A stretch of 47,145 nt of DNA from Methanomicrobiales archaeon (lineage in GTDB: Archaea; Halobacteriota; Methanomicrobia; Methanomicrobiales; Methanospirillaceae), in NCBI GenBank assembly GCA_025358115.1, contig JANYKQ010000048.1, forward strand, positions 1 to 47,145, in the 5' to 3' direction. The first letter of the stretch is position 1, and the number at the start of each line of letters is the position of its first letter. The position numbers were made by a program, and so were the translations under genes. Shown piece after piece: positions 33,425 through 42,410 of this stretch. The notes beneath the pieces were generated by a model. It made no database searches. It was not told where the DNA came from and saw only the letters and a program-made list of their open reading frames with translations.

Positions 33425-33772
33425 TCACAGGGAGAACAATAAAACACCAACGGTGATGACAATTACTCCGATGACCTTGTTGCGGGTGAATGACTCTTTC
33501 AGCACGAGATATGCCAGCACGGGGATGCAGACGTAGGTCAAAGAGTAAAGGGCAAAAAAAACCTTCAGGTCGAGACCTTTCATCGCATAAATGGACAGGA
33601 AGGCTACACCTGCAAAGATACTATATCCGATAATAGACAGGGGGTGGGTATAGATCCTGCTACCGGATTCCGTAGCGCGAGTAGCAGCGATTTTCAACAG
33701 CGTGTGTCCGATACTGGTGAGGATTACAACCGCTAAGGTCAGCAGATAATTTATCACGAGCGTATCGGTCAT
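33425..33772 (-). CDS. SMR/EamA-type small membrane protein, ArnF-like subunit
   Basis: A 115-residue protein with four transmembrane helices in the small multidrug resistance fold (HTLLKIAATRA in helix 1, YSLTYVCIPVLAYLVLKES, then GVIVITVGVLLFSL). Its ATG overlaps the stop of a second, non-identical SMR-like gene. Paired unequal SMR genes next to a polyprenyl-phosphate glycosyltransferase are the pattern of ArnE/ArnF, which flips lipid-linked aminosugar. A flippase role for the sugar-lipid made by the adjacent GT2 enzyme is inferred. Confidence 0.78.
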   Translation of the reverse strand: MTDTLVINYLLTLAVVILTSIGHTLLKIAATRATESGSRIYTHPLSIIGYSIFAGVAFLSIYAMKGLDLKVFFALYSLTYVCIPVLAYLVLKESFTRNKVIGVIVITVGVLLFSL

Positions 33773-34170
33773 GAGAAGAACTCCTTATCGCGGGCAAGGA
33801 AGAAAACCCCGACGGTGATAACCGTGAGTCCCCCAATATTCAGCACAGATACAGATTCGTGGAACAGGAGAACCGCGGCGACTAGGACAATAAAACTGAC
33901 AAGGCTTCGGAATGGGTACGCAAACGAGAGCGGGTAGAATTTCAGGGCGTACTGCCACACTATCACTTGGAGGCCCATCCCACCCAGAATAATGACATAG
34001 ATGATGAGATAGGAAGGAATGCCGATGGGCGTTGCTGACGATGATGATTCTGCAGCATATTTCGTGCAGATTGCACCAAATGCCTGAATGAGGATGGACA
34101 GGACGAGAAAATGCAAGTGGATCTTCGAATGAGTATAATCTTTGAGGGGGAACCTGATGGGGGCCTGCAT
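33769..34170 (-). CDS. SMR/EamA-type small membrane protein, ArnE-like subunit
   Basis: A 133-residue protein with four predicted helices and an extra N-terminal basic stretch of ~17 residues. The helix 1 motif is ILIQAFGAICTKYAAE; a later motif is FYPLSFAYPFRSLVSF, similar to SMR/EamA repeats. It overlaps its partner by 4 nt (ATGA), suggesting an obligate heterodimer. There is no clear ribosome-binding site; an ACCATAAAATGG box about 40 nt upstream on the minus strand may serve as a promoter. It lies 89 bp after the GT2 synthase. Confidence 0.75.
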   Translation of the reverse strand: MQAPIRFPLKDYTHSKIHLHFLVLSILIQAFGAICTKYAAESSSSATPIGIPSYLIIYVIILGGMGLQVIVWQYALKFYPLSFAYPFRSLVSFIVLVAAVLLFHESVSVLNIGGLTVITVGVFFLARDKEFFS

Positions 34171-34259
34171 AATAACCAGAGCGTTCGGTTTAGAGTATTC
34201 CCATTTTATGGTATTTCAATATACATCAAAGATCTGTCCGTCTTCTCTCGTAACCGGAG

Positions 34260-35015
34260 TCAACAGGGTTGGTCCTTTGCCAAAGAAACAAGGTACCTCT
34301 GCCGGTTGAACCGGATATTCCACGCCATGCCTAGCATGAATATCAGCCACTTGACCATGTCGCAAAATCGAAGCTTTGAATGTCCACAGGTTCTCGGGGG
34401 TAGAGCAATTGGTATTTCCTTGATCCTGAACCGGTTCTGGTCCATAATGGTGAGACTTTCAAAAAAGAAGGAGTAGTCCCTACTGGTGATTCGCCCGAAA
34501 ATCTCGGGAGGAATGCGATCCAACCGGTAGAGCCTGAACGCACCAGTTGCATCGTAGGGTATTTGTAATAGAACTGACGTTAAAAGATGTCCGGTCATTG
34601 TTATGCATTTCCGCCAAAGGTTCCATCCGTTCAAGCTATCTTTAAGCATATGCCGTGATCCGATAACTACATCATATTCACATGCAACTTCTAGAAAATC
34701 TTTGATCTTTCCGGGGTCGTGTGTAAAATCACAGTCCATTGTGACAAGATGTGAATACCCCAAGGAATAGGCCCAGGCAATGCCATCCTGATGGGCACTT
34801 CCGATACCCAGTTTTCCCGGCCGGTGGATTACATGGATTCGGGGTGTATTTCTTGCTAGCTCATCTAATATATCACCGGTACCATCGGGTGAATTATCAT
34901 CCACAAACAGTACTTCCGCCACTATTCCGGTCATGAAAATTTCATGACACATTTTTTTAACATTATCTTTCTCATTATACGTTGGTATCATGACCAGAAT
35001 TTTTTTATCGTTCAT
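34260..35015 (-). CDS. Polyprenyl-phosphate mannose/sugar synthase (DPM1-like GT2)
   Basis: A 251-residue soluble GT2 enzyme that transfers a sugar from an NDP-sugar to dolichyl phosphate. Motifs are VMIPTYNEKDNV at the N-terminus, VDDNSPDGTGDIL near 38-50, the DxD-like DCDFTHDP near 95-102 and IGSRH near 120. No C-terminal membrane helices are present. The AGGAG ribosome-binding site favours the second ATG (35015) over the one at 35018. It overlaps the epimerase gene's end and precedes the SMR pair, consistent with making the flippase substrate. Confidence 0.88.
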   Translation of the reverse strand: MNDKKILVMIPTYNEKDNVKKMCHEIFMTGIVAEVLFVDDNSPDGTGDILDELARNTPRIHVIHRPGKLGIGSAHQDGIAWAYSLGYSHLVTMDCDFTHDPGKIKDFLEVACEYDVVIGSRHMLKDSLNGWNLWRKCITMTGHLLTSVLLQIPYDATGAFRLYRLDRIPPEIFGRITSRDYSFFFESLTIMDQNRFRIKEIPIALPPRTCGHSKLRFCDMVKWLIFMLGMAWNIRFNRQRYLVSLAKDQPC

Positions 35016-35958
35016 CATGTTCTCCTGACTTCCTAACCAGTAATATAACCATATCAGAAAAAGTAACAGATCTCTTCCAACCGGTTTTTGTTATTAATTT
35101 TGCCGGATTCCCTACAAGTGCAACTGTTTCCCGGGTGATAATTTCCTTTCGTTCTTCAACAAAATCCCGCCAGTCCAAGCCAAGGGTATCGAAAGCAATC
35201 CTCACAAAGTCCTCGACCGTGTGCTTTTCCCCGGTTGCAATTATAAAATCATCCGCTTCTGTATGGTGTAGGATCCTGTGTATTGCGTCAACATAATCCG
35301 GTGCAAACCCCCAGTCAACCACTACGGCCAGATCGCCCAGAATTACCCGTTTTTGTGGGTTTTTTTTGCAATTAATTGCTCCATTAACAATTTTTTGTGA
35401 AACAAATTGTTCCCCCCGCAACCAGGATTCGTGATTATAGAGAATTCCCACAGATGCAAAAACATGGTGAACGGAACGATACATCCTGCAGAGATACACT
35501 CCGGTGGCCTTGGTTACACCATAGATAGCCAGAGGATTAATTACCGTATTCTCATCCTGGGGTTCATCGATCGGCTTTCCAAAAATATGCGATGATGCAG
35601 CATAGAAGAGTTTTGTGCTGGGAGAAAATTGCCGTATCGCCTCTAAAAAATTAAATAAGGATAAGACATTCACGTCATAACTTTGATGGAACAGATTTAC
35701 CGGTTCTGCCACAGGATCCTGGGATGAATTATGTACTGCCGCGAAATGGTAAATTTCATCCGGTTGTAACTTCTGAACAATTTGTGTGACGTCTTCAAAA
35801 TTACAAATATCAACTGTTTTTTTCCCATCCCAATCTTTAATATTGGTAATTACCCGTTGTTTTCCAATTCCCAGAAGTGAATATTTTTTTCCTTCAAGAA
35901 GATGGTAGAGAAAGGTTCCATCCTGTCCGGTTGCTCCCACAATAATTGCGCTTGGCAT
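35005..35958 (-). CDS. NAD(P)-dependent sugar epimerase/dehydratase (Gmd/Rmd-like)
   Basis: A 317-residue short-chain dehydrogenase/reductase of the extended sugar-nucleotide type. A GATGQDGTF Rossmann motif lies at residues ~6-14, AASSHIFG near 125-135 (Ser/Thr of the triad) and YGVTK (YxxxK) near 150. It is most similar in pattern to GDP-mannose 4,6-dehydratase and GDP-4-keto-6-deoxymannose reductases. Because a full Gmd is encoded nearby, a ketoreductase or epimerase role is more likely. I chose the ATG at 35958, after AGGAT and just before the Rossmann core; an ATG at 35979 is the alternative. Confidence 0.82.
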   Translation of the reverse strand: MPSAIIVGATGQDGTFLYHLLEGKKYSLLGIGKQRVITNIKDWDGKKTVDICNFEDVTQIVQKLQPDEIYHFAAVHNSSQDPVAEPVNLFHQSYDVNVLSLFNFLEAIRQFSPSTKLFYAASSHIFGKPIDEPQDENTVINPLAIYGVTKATGVYLCRMYRSVHHVFASVGILYNHESWLRGEQFVSQKIVNGAINCKKNPQKRVILGDLAVVVDWGFAPDYVDAIHRILHHTEADDFIIATGEKHTVEDFVRIAFDTLGLDWRDFVEERKEIITRETVALVGNPAKLITKTGWKRSVTFSDMVILLVRKSGEHDER

Positions 35959-35985
35959 GTTATCTGGATCCTGTCTCATGGAGAA

Positions 35986-37239
35986 TTATACAATCTCAAC
36001 TTCCGGCAATGGAAAAATAAACTTACCACCGTCTTTCAAAAATTCAGATTCCCTTTTTATAAATTCTGCTTTGAAATGCCAGGGAAGTACTAAAAAGAAA
36101 TCTGGTTTTAGTTCCCTTGCCTCTTTCTCAGAAATGATCGGAATATTGTTACCCGGGGTCCGGCTTCCCCATTTTTCCGGATTCCGTTCTGCAGCTGCGG
36201 TGATTACCGAAGTATCTATACCGAAATACTGGAGAAGCACATTTCCTTTTGTCGAGGCCCCATAGATAATTATTTTTTTCCCCCTAGCCTTTTCTGTTTT
36301 TAATATTGTATTGAGCTTTATTTTGATTTTTTCAACCCTGTTACAGAAATCTATATAGGGTTTTTCAGTATCCAATTTCAGAGATTTTTCTTCAGAAATG
36401 ACCTTATTCAGCATAGTTGCATTCGGTATATAGTCTGAATCTGCATGGGCGACATATAATTTGAAACTTCCACCATTTATCAGATTAAATTCGACATCTA
36501 TAACCTTGAGATTATTTCTTGTGAGCATCCATTCGATCTGGCGAAACGCATAATATTCCAGATGCTCATGACAGATAGTATCGAATGAATTCATTTCGAG
36601 CATTGTAGGTAAATAACTCTGTTCAAGAATCCATATCCCATCCTTATGTAAAATCTTATGAATATTTTCAACAAATTCCATGGGTTTTTCAAGGTCGTAG
36701 AACATTGCAATGGATGTGATAATTTTTGCTTTCTTATTGGGAAATACCGAGTGGAAATTAGACGCAGTAAAAAAATCGCTTACAAGATGGATAGCCTCAG
36801 GATAATATTTTTTGTATTGTTCCCCGCCTGGATCAATCCCAATTCTCTGGAGATCTTTTTGGGTATAACTCTTCAAGAGAGTTCCATCGTTACATCCGAT
36901 ATCCAGCACGATAGCATTTTTTTCCAGATGTACAATTTTCTGGGCCTTATCGACGATATCACAAAGATGATCACTCATTGTCTTGTTAATCCCGGAGCGA
37001 TAACCATAGTCACATCTGTACATCTGATCCGGAGGTACGGAATGTTTTAACTGGACAAGTCCACATGCATCAGTTTTTTTTGAGTTATCGCACTTGATTA
37101 AAAATAGTGGGGCGGATGGAGGATCGGGATCATCCATTTTTGGGAATCTCCCGGATAATGCCTGATTCCCCAGATCAATAACAGTAATGAATTGATCGTT
37201 TCCGCAAATTCGACATTTTTTTATTTCACGGGTCTGCAT
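35986..37239 (-). CDS. Sugar-nucleotide C-methyltransferase (TylCIII/NovU type)
   Basis: A 417-residue enzyme with the three-part layout of NDP-4-ketosugar C-methyltransferases. The N-terminal zinc-binding region has CRICG and CDN..CGL (residues ~9-60). The SAM domain carries LDIGCNDGTLL near 112-122. A His-Glu-His motif (CHEHLEYY) near 222-230 is the conserved catalytic patch, and the C-terminal domain has IYGASTKGN near 328-336. These enzymes add a methyl group to carbon 3 of a 4-keto sugar to make branched sugars. It precedes the epimerase gene and lies divergent to gmd, suggesting a GDP-6-deoxy-4-keto substrate. Confidence 0.85.
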   Translation of the reverse strand: MQTREIKKCRICGNDQFITVIDLGNQALSGRFPKMDDPDPPSAPLFLIKCDNSKKTDACGLVQLKHSVPPDQMYRCDYGYRSGINKTMSDHLCDIVDKAQKIVHLEKNAIVLDIGCNDGTLLKSYTQKDLQRIGIDPGGEQYKKYYPEAIHLVSDFFTASNFHSVFPNKKAKIITSIAMFYDLEKPMEFVENIHKILHKDGIWILEQSYLPTMLEMNSFDTICHEHLEYYAFRQIEWMLTRNNLKVIDVEFNLINGGSFKLYVAHADSDYIPNATMLNKVISEEKSLKLDTEKPYIDFCNRVEKIKIKLNTILKTEKARGKKIIIYGASTKGNVLLQYFGIDTSVITAAAERNPEKWGSRTPGNNIPIISEKEARELKPDFFLVLPWHFKAEFIKRESEFLKDGGKFIFPLPEVEIV

Positions 37240-37522
37240 TATTTCACCAAATTTTTTTCAATTGTTTAACATTATTCAATGTTGGACGTAATAAACCAAA
37301 GCCAGATCGATTAATGATAGCCGGTAAAAGAGAATTATCACGAGGAGAGAAGAACATAAAACAGAAACAATCTGCAAAACCATTACCAAAATTATATCTT
37401 TTTTTAAAAGAATCATTTTTAGGTATTTTTTAAAGGAAATTTGCTTATGCTCAGTAAGAATACTCTCAACTTGTCTGGAAGAAAATCTGATTACATACTA
37501 TCGTATAATAAGAGGGGCAGTT
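37240..37522. other. AT-rich divergent intergenic region
   Basis: About 280 bp separate the divergent C-methyltransferase and gmd genes. It is very AT-rich, with several poly-T/poly-A tracts, and holds TATA-like CGTATAATAAG just before gmd (37502-37512). No ORF is apparent. It probably contains both promoters; boxes are too numerous to assign. Confidence 0.4.
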
Positions 37523-38572
37523 GTGTCAAATAAAAAAGCATTGATAACAGGTATTACTGGTCAGGATGGTTCATATCTTGCCGATTTTTTATTAAGTAAA
37601 GGTTATGAAGTGCACGGGATCATAAGGAGAGCCTCATCGTTTAATCGGCAGAGACTTGAGCACTTATACGTAGATCCAAGGGATCCCCATGCACGTTTAT
37701 TCCTTCATTATGGTGATCTTTCCGATTCTGAAGCGATGTCACATATATTATACAACATTAAGCCTGACGAGGTGTATAATCTGGGTGCCCAGAGCCATGT
37801 CAGAGTCAGTTTTGATATGCCTGAGTATACCGCAAACACAACTGCACTGGGGACGACCCGACTTTTAGAGATTGCACGAAGAAGCAACCCGGATATAAGG
37901 ATTTACCAGGCATCCTCAAGTGAAATGTTTGGGTCAACACCACCACCCCAGGACGAGAACACAACATTCAGTCCGAGGAGCCCTTATGCCTGCGCCAAAC
38001 TTTACGCATACTGGATGGTAAAGAATTACCGGGAGGGCTATAACCTGTTTGCTTCCAATGGAATTTTATTCAATCATGAGTCTCCAAGAAGAGGGGAAAC
38101 CTTTGTCACCCGGAAAATAACGTATAGTATATCAAGAATTCTCACCAAAAAAGACCAGTTTTTGTATCTGGGAAATCTTGATGCGAAACGAGACTGGGGA
38201 TATGCACCGGAATATGTTGAGGCGATGTGGCGGATACTCCAGCAGGACTGTGCTGACGATTATGTCATTGGGACCGGCGAATCGCATTCGGTAAGGGAAT
38301 TTCTCGAACAGGCGTTTGCCTACACTGATCTCAATGTCGAAGAATATGTGAAAATTGATCCAGCATATTTCCGACCAACAGAAGTTGAAGTCCTCATCGC
38401 AGACCCTAAAAAAGCCGAGAAAAAACTAAAGTGGAAACCGAAAATCAAATTCAATGACCTGGTAAAGATCATGGTGGATGCAGATATGCGAGCTGCAGGA
38501 CTGGAACCTTTTGGAGAGGGAGATCAATTATTACATAAAAAATTCCCCAACAGGTATTGGGCTGCAGATTAA
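37523..38572 (+). CDS. gmd: GDP-mannose 4,6-dehydratase
   Basis: A 349-residue enzyme converting GDP-mannose to GDP-4-keto-6-deoxymannose. The N-terminus has [16 protein letters not shown] (Rossmann), then [23 protein letters not shown] (active-site Ser/Thr and Glu region), YACAKLYA (YxxxK) and [17 protein letters not shown], all diagnostic of Gmd. The C-terminus [16 protein letters not shown] is also typical. The start is a GTG at 37523 with weak GGGGCA upstream. Substrate would come from ManC at 24-25 kb. Confidence 0.95.
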   Translation: MSNKKALITGITGQDGSYLADFLLSKGYEVHGIIRRASSFNRQRLEHLYVDPRDPHARLFLHYGDLSDSEAMSHILYNIKPDEVYNLGAQSHVRVSFDMPEYTANTTALGTTRLLEIARRSNPDIRIYQASSSEMFGSTPPPQDENTTFSPRSPYACAKLYAYWMVKNYREGYNLFASNGILFNHESPRRGETFVTRKITYSISRILTKKDQFLYLGNLDAKRDWGYAPEYVEAMWRILQQDCADDYVIGTGESHSVREFLEQAFAYTDLNVEEYVKIDPAYFRPTEVEVLIADPKKAEKKLKWKPKIKFNDLVKIMVDADMRAAGLEPFGEGDQLLHKKFPNRYWAAD

Positions 38573-38746
38573 TTTTTTTGGTTTTCGCCCAATAATTTTA
38601 ACTACCGTCTTTTTGCATTTTTATTCACGCTATATCGAACGAGGATGGAGAGCAGAAAAAAAAACTCTCAAACGGTCGGAACTCTTTTCTTTACTAAAAA
38701 TTCCGGGGATTCCTTTCACGGGAAAATGATAGGATCGGGTTATGGC

Positions 38747-39856
38747 CTATTTCCTTGTCCAGGTCATACGCCGGTTCAGAAGAAAATTCCAGGTAAATCC
38801 AACCACAATTCCAAGAATATTTGCAATTCTGTAGTCAATTCCCATTATATATGCTAAGTAATTAAGGATTGCAAAATTTATGACTGCCCCCCCGGCAGAC
38901 ACTACCTGGAAGGAGATAAGCCTGTGCCACCTGCTGGATATTTTCTGCTGTTGCCCATCTGTTTTGAAAGTCCAGAGATCATTCCAAAGAAAATTATTCA
39001 GAATTGCAATCTCGATTGCAAACACACTGGCAACGGGAAGGGGAAACCCTGCAAATTCCTTGAGAAAGATGAGTATACCCTGGTTAACAAGGATTCCAGA
39101 AATCCCCACCAGACCGAACTTGAACACTTTCTTCCATTCCCTCCAGGCTGCACTCTGATGATGCAAAAATGAAAAAAGTGTGATATCGATAACCTGCTCC
39201 GCGTACTCAATAATGGTTTTAAGTTTTAGTTTGCTCGAACCTATTTCCCTGTCAACGAATTCGAAGGGGATCTCCTTATCCTTTTCCCAGGTTCCCTTAC
39301 CAAGCACCTCAAGGAGGATTTTATAACCCCGGGGTTTTAATGGTGCATTTGCCACAACACCTTTCCTGATCGCAAAAAAACCGCTTACCGGATCCGAGAC
39401 ATCGGGAAAGAGCAGGCGACCTAAAAAGGTAGCTCCGAGTGAGATTACCCTGCGCTTGAGGGGCCATTTTTTTATCCCGCCCCCATCCATATACCGGCTT
39501 CCTATAACAACATCGTATCCTCCCATGATCTCATGATACATGGCGGGAATTAGCGCCGGGGGATGGGAGAGATCGGCGTCAATTACCACAAGAATGTTTG
39601 AGGATGAATGAACGAATCCTTCAGCTACAGATTGTGAAAGTCCGTGATCCACCAGACGAACGATAATATTTACATTTGATTTTGTTTTTTTAATTTCATT
39701 AACAATTGAAATCGTTCCATCGGGGGAGTTATCGTCAACAACAAGGATCTCCCCGTTGAGATTATTCCTCTTAAAAACCGCATCCACCTCGGTGATAATA
39801 TTCCGGATATTTGCCTCTTCATTATAGGTAGGGATGATCACCGTAAGGTCATGCAT
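38747..39856 (-). CDS. Polyprenyl-phosphate sugar synthase fused to GtrA domain
   Basis: A 369-residue two-part protein. Residues 1-235 are a GT2 synthase like DPM1 (VIIPTYNEEANI, VDDNSPDGT, DADLSHPP, GSRYMDGG). Residues ~240-369 are a GtrA-like four-helix membrane domain (FKFGLVGISGILVNQGI, WNDLWTFK, FTWNFLLNRRMTW). The fusion joins making and anchoring or translocating a polyprenyl-linked sugar. It lies 20 bp after the GT39 gene, so the two form a donor-transferase pair. Confidence 0.9.
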   Translation of the reverse strand: MHDLTVIIPTYNEEANIRNIITEVDAVFKRNNLNGEILVVDDNSPDGTISIVNEIKKTKSNVNIIVRLVDHGLSQSVAEGFVHSSSNILVVIDADLSHPPALIPAMYHEIMGGYDVVIGSRYMDGGGIKKWPLKRRVISLGATFLGRLLFPDVSDPVSGFFAIRKGVVANAPLKPRGYKILLEVLGKGTWEKDKEIPFEFVDREIGSSKLKLKTIIEYAEQVIDITLFSFLHHQSAAWREWKKVFKFGLVGISGILVNQGILIFLKEFAGFPLPVASVFAIEIAILNNFLWNDLWTFKTDGQQQKISSRWHRLISFQVVSAGGAVINFAILNYLAYIMGIDYRIANILGIVVGFTWNFLLNRRMTWTRK

Positions 39857-39876
39857 GGGGGTTCACAAGGGGGTAA

Positions 39877-41412
39877 CTATGCTAAGACAAAGAGATAGAT
39901 TCCGGCATTTTGTCCGAGAGATTTTGTATGTTCGGTTAACCATGCGATCGCATCTCCGTCAGGATTTGCTGCACTTATATCCCCGGTAACGACAAAATAC
40001 GCAGAATTATTTCCTTTACCTGCATTGATCACTTCAAGTTCTTTTCCAGTACTTGCACCAAACTCAAGCGTCTGATCTGATGCATTCGAATAATAATAAT
40101 TGAGCGGCTGGGAAACATAGCCCGGTACTACTACTACAAGATCCCCGGGTTTGGTCATCTGCTGGATCTGGCCGGAAAAACCTCTCCAGTCCTCCTTTGA
40201 GTACCCTGAGTAGTAATTCACAAGCATGGAGGCACTGAGGATAACAAGGAGTGCAATAAAACAATAGACAACCCACCGTTTGTTGATGAACCCGTAGAAC
40301 ATCCTGTACGAGATCGCGACACTGAGGAAAAAAACCGTGTTGAAAAAGATCAGGTAGCGGGGAACCATCGGCATCTTAAAGGAAAGAATGAAGCTGATGA
40401 CAAACGTAAGAACAGTGAGTGTCACTAAAAAGATACCTTTGTTTTTCTCGATGAGAAACGCTTGAATGATACCAATTACAAAAAGAATGAGAAAGAGGAA
40501 CATCGCGATATCAGAAAAACCTGATAGCTGTCTGATTGTTTCACTGACAATTCCGAATCCCTGGATGCCAAAAGCGGGTGCTGATGAGGTCCGTGTTGCG
40601 AAGAGCTGAACTGCAAGGAGGATAAGGGGGAAACAGAGGGCAACAAACAAAATAATTGATACTGCGATCATTTTGAGATTGTGGATATTTTTCTGGATGT
40701 TTGTGATCTGTATCAGAATTGCATAGATGACAAGTGCAGCAATTATGACAAACGAATAGAAATGAGACCAGAACGCAAGTGCGGACAGGATGCCAAACAG
40801 GGCCCAGTCTTTCAGCTCGTTTGTTTTTAAGGCTTTGAAATAGAAGACCATTGAAAATGCCACAAAAAAGAGCATCATAGAGTATGCCCTGGCTTCCTGT
40901 GAATAGAAGATCAGGAACGGGGAGAATGAAAACGCTGCTGCCGCGATGATCCCGACATTGCGATCCATGAATTCCTTTCCTGCAAAATAGATCAAGGGAA
41001 TAGTAAGAACTCCGAGAATTGCTGGAACAAACCTCAGGACCACTTCATTGTTTCCCATCATGAGCATGAGATGCTCGATCCAGTAGAACAGGGGAGGGTT
41101 GAACTCTCCCCCTGCAGTTGCCTGCCAGATACCGGAGAGGGACATGACCGCAAATGTATTCGTAGAAGCTTCATCAAGCCAGAGTGAATTGAATCCAAGA
41201 TTATAGAACCGCAGAAAAAAACCAATAATGGTTAAGACAATGAGGGACTGTACGTAACGGCTGTGCATTATCACAGACTTGATAGTTTCAATAGTGATAT
41301 CCTGAAACGATTGGATCGGGGAGGTGTAATCGCCATCAAGATTACACTCAATATCTCCTCCCGATTTTTTTTCTTTTCCCCGCTCCTCGCGTTTTTTCAC
41401 CATTGTTATCAT
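39877..41412 (-). CDS. GT39-family membrane glycosyltransferase (PMT-like)
   Basis: A 511-residue polytopic enzyme. A cytoplasmic basic and acidic N-terminus of ~55 residues precedes the first helix. The first extracellular loop holds FNSLWLDEASTN, the conserved acidic motif of PMT_2 transferases, and NPPLFYWIEHL follows. About 11 helices are followed by a ~110-residue C-terminal extracytoplasmic domain ending in YLFVLA. It probably uses the polyprenyl sugar made by the downstream GT2-GtrA protein to modify a glycan or surface protein. An ATG at 41403 would shorten it by three residues. Confidence 0.86.
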   Translation of the reverse strand: MITMVKKREERGKEKKSGGDIECNLDGDYTSPIQSFQDITIETIKSVIMHSRYVQSLIVLTIIGFFLRFYNLGFNSLWLDEASTNTFAVMSLSGIWQATAGGEFNPPLFYWIEHLMLMMGNNEVVLRFVPAILGVLTIPLIYFAGKEFMDRNVGIIAAAAFSFSPFLIFYSQEARAYSMMLFFVAFSMVFYFKALKTNELKDWALFGILSALAFWSHFYSFVIIAALVIYAILIQITNIQKNIHNLKMIAVSIILFVALCFPLILLAVQLFATRTSSAPAFGIQGFGIVSETIRQLSGFSDIAMFLFLILFVIGIIQAFLIEKNKGIFLVTLTVLTFVISFILSFKMPMVPRYLIFFNTVFFLSVAISYRMFYGFINKRWVVYCFIALLVILSASMLVNYYSGYSKEDWRGFSGQIQQMTKPGDLVVVVPGYVSQPLNYYYSNASDQTLEFGASTGKELEVINAGKGNNSAYFVVTGDISAANPDGDAIAWLTEHTKSLGQNAGIYLFVLA

Positions 41413-41522
41413 CTACTATTTCGTAAATATTCGAATATAGATTGTTGCATTTCGGTTCTTTTCAGAGAGACACACTGATCTGGTTAATAAGAGACAACAG
41501 TATGATTTCGAATCCGGAGAAC

Positions 41523-42401
41523 TCATAGATCCTTTTTACCATTTCGTGCGGATTTCAGTGATTCAAACAACTCTGAATTACTGGAAACAACCACAGATGA
41601 TTCTTCGAGCATCAGGTTCACCAGTTCATGCATACCTACCCGGCGAAAATCCGTGCGAATCGCAATAACCGGTTTCCTGTGCGCATATGCATACCCAATC
41701 TCCCACGCAGTACCTGAATCGGCATCTGCACCATCGATAACTGCAACAACGATATCGGTCTGGTCAAGATCGCTGATATTTTTAAAAAAGATCTCTGCCT
41801 GCTCTTTTTTCATCCTTGTATCTGTATCATCACCCGCTTCCTGGGGAAGAATAACTTCAAACAGGTGCTGATTCAGCAGACCCGCTAATGTTGCATTATA
41901 TGTACGCTCGGCTTGGGAAAAAAGAGGTGCGGCCAGATATATTCGGTACTTTGAAAACGTGCCGACATCTATTGCGCAAATGTCGGGAAACCGCGCAAGA
42001 AACACACCCCGTCCCGCCCGTTTTGGCGGGTTCTGGTCATCACTTCCATAATAAGTGGCGGTCACACCACAGGTAGGAGAGGAGTTAACACCCAGAATGC
42101 AGAGCGGGGGGCCCCTTTCATCAATAATATCCTGAACGTTCTGCTGAAGTGTGTCCAGAAGGCTCGCAAATGCCGGTGTGTTGAGCCGCTCAAGAAAAGT
42201 CCCGGGTTTCCTGTCAGGACCGAGGTGCAATGTCTCCGGGCAGGGAAGTGGCACCATTTCAATACCAAATCGTTTGCAGCGTGCGGTCGCCCGTTCAAAC
42301 AATGCAAGATCTGATGGTTTCGTAATACCCGAAGCCCGGAGTTCCGGGTGGAGAATGCAGGGGCTGCAGAGCACGTACATTGATACAGTGTCTGCACGCA
42401 T
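41523..42401 (-). CDS. DUF523-like / nucleoside 2-deoxyribosyltransferase-like fusion
   Basis: A 292-residue two-domain protein. Residues ~8-150 carry CSPCILHPE and GVNSSPTCGV, a Cys-rich pattern like DUF523-type proteins. Residues ~150-285 resemble nucleoside 2-deoxyribosyltransferases: KYRIYLAAPLFSQAER at the nucleotide-binding start and DADSGTAWEIGYA with the catalytic-Glu region. Such enzymes hydrolyse or exchange the base of deoxynucleosides. The combination suggests nucleotide salvage or repair chemistry. The start is ATG 42401, nine bases from the divergent tsr3 ATG; an ATG at 42380 directly before the conserved core is a good alternative. Confidence 0.75.
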   Translation of the reverse strand: MRADTVSMYVLCSPCILHPELRASGITKPSDLALFERATARCKRFGIEMVPLPCPETLHLGPDRKPGTFLERLNTPAFASLLDTLQQNVQDIIDERGPPLCILGVNSSPTCGVTATYYGSDDQNPPKRAGRGVFLARFPDICAIDVGTFSKYRIYLAAPLFSQAERTYNATLAGLLNQHLFEVILPQEAGDDTDTRMKKEQAEIFFKNISDLDQTDIVVAVIDGADADSGTAWEIGYAYAHRKPVIAIRTDFRRVGMHELVNLMLEESSVVVSSNSELFESLKSARNGKKDL

Positions 42402-42410
42402 GGATGATCA

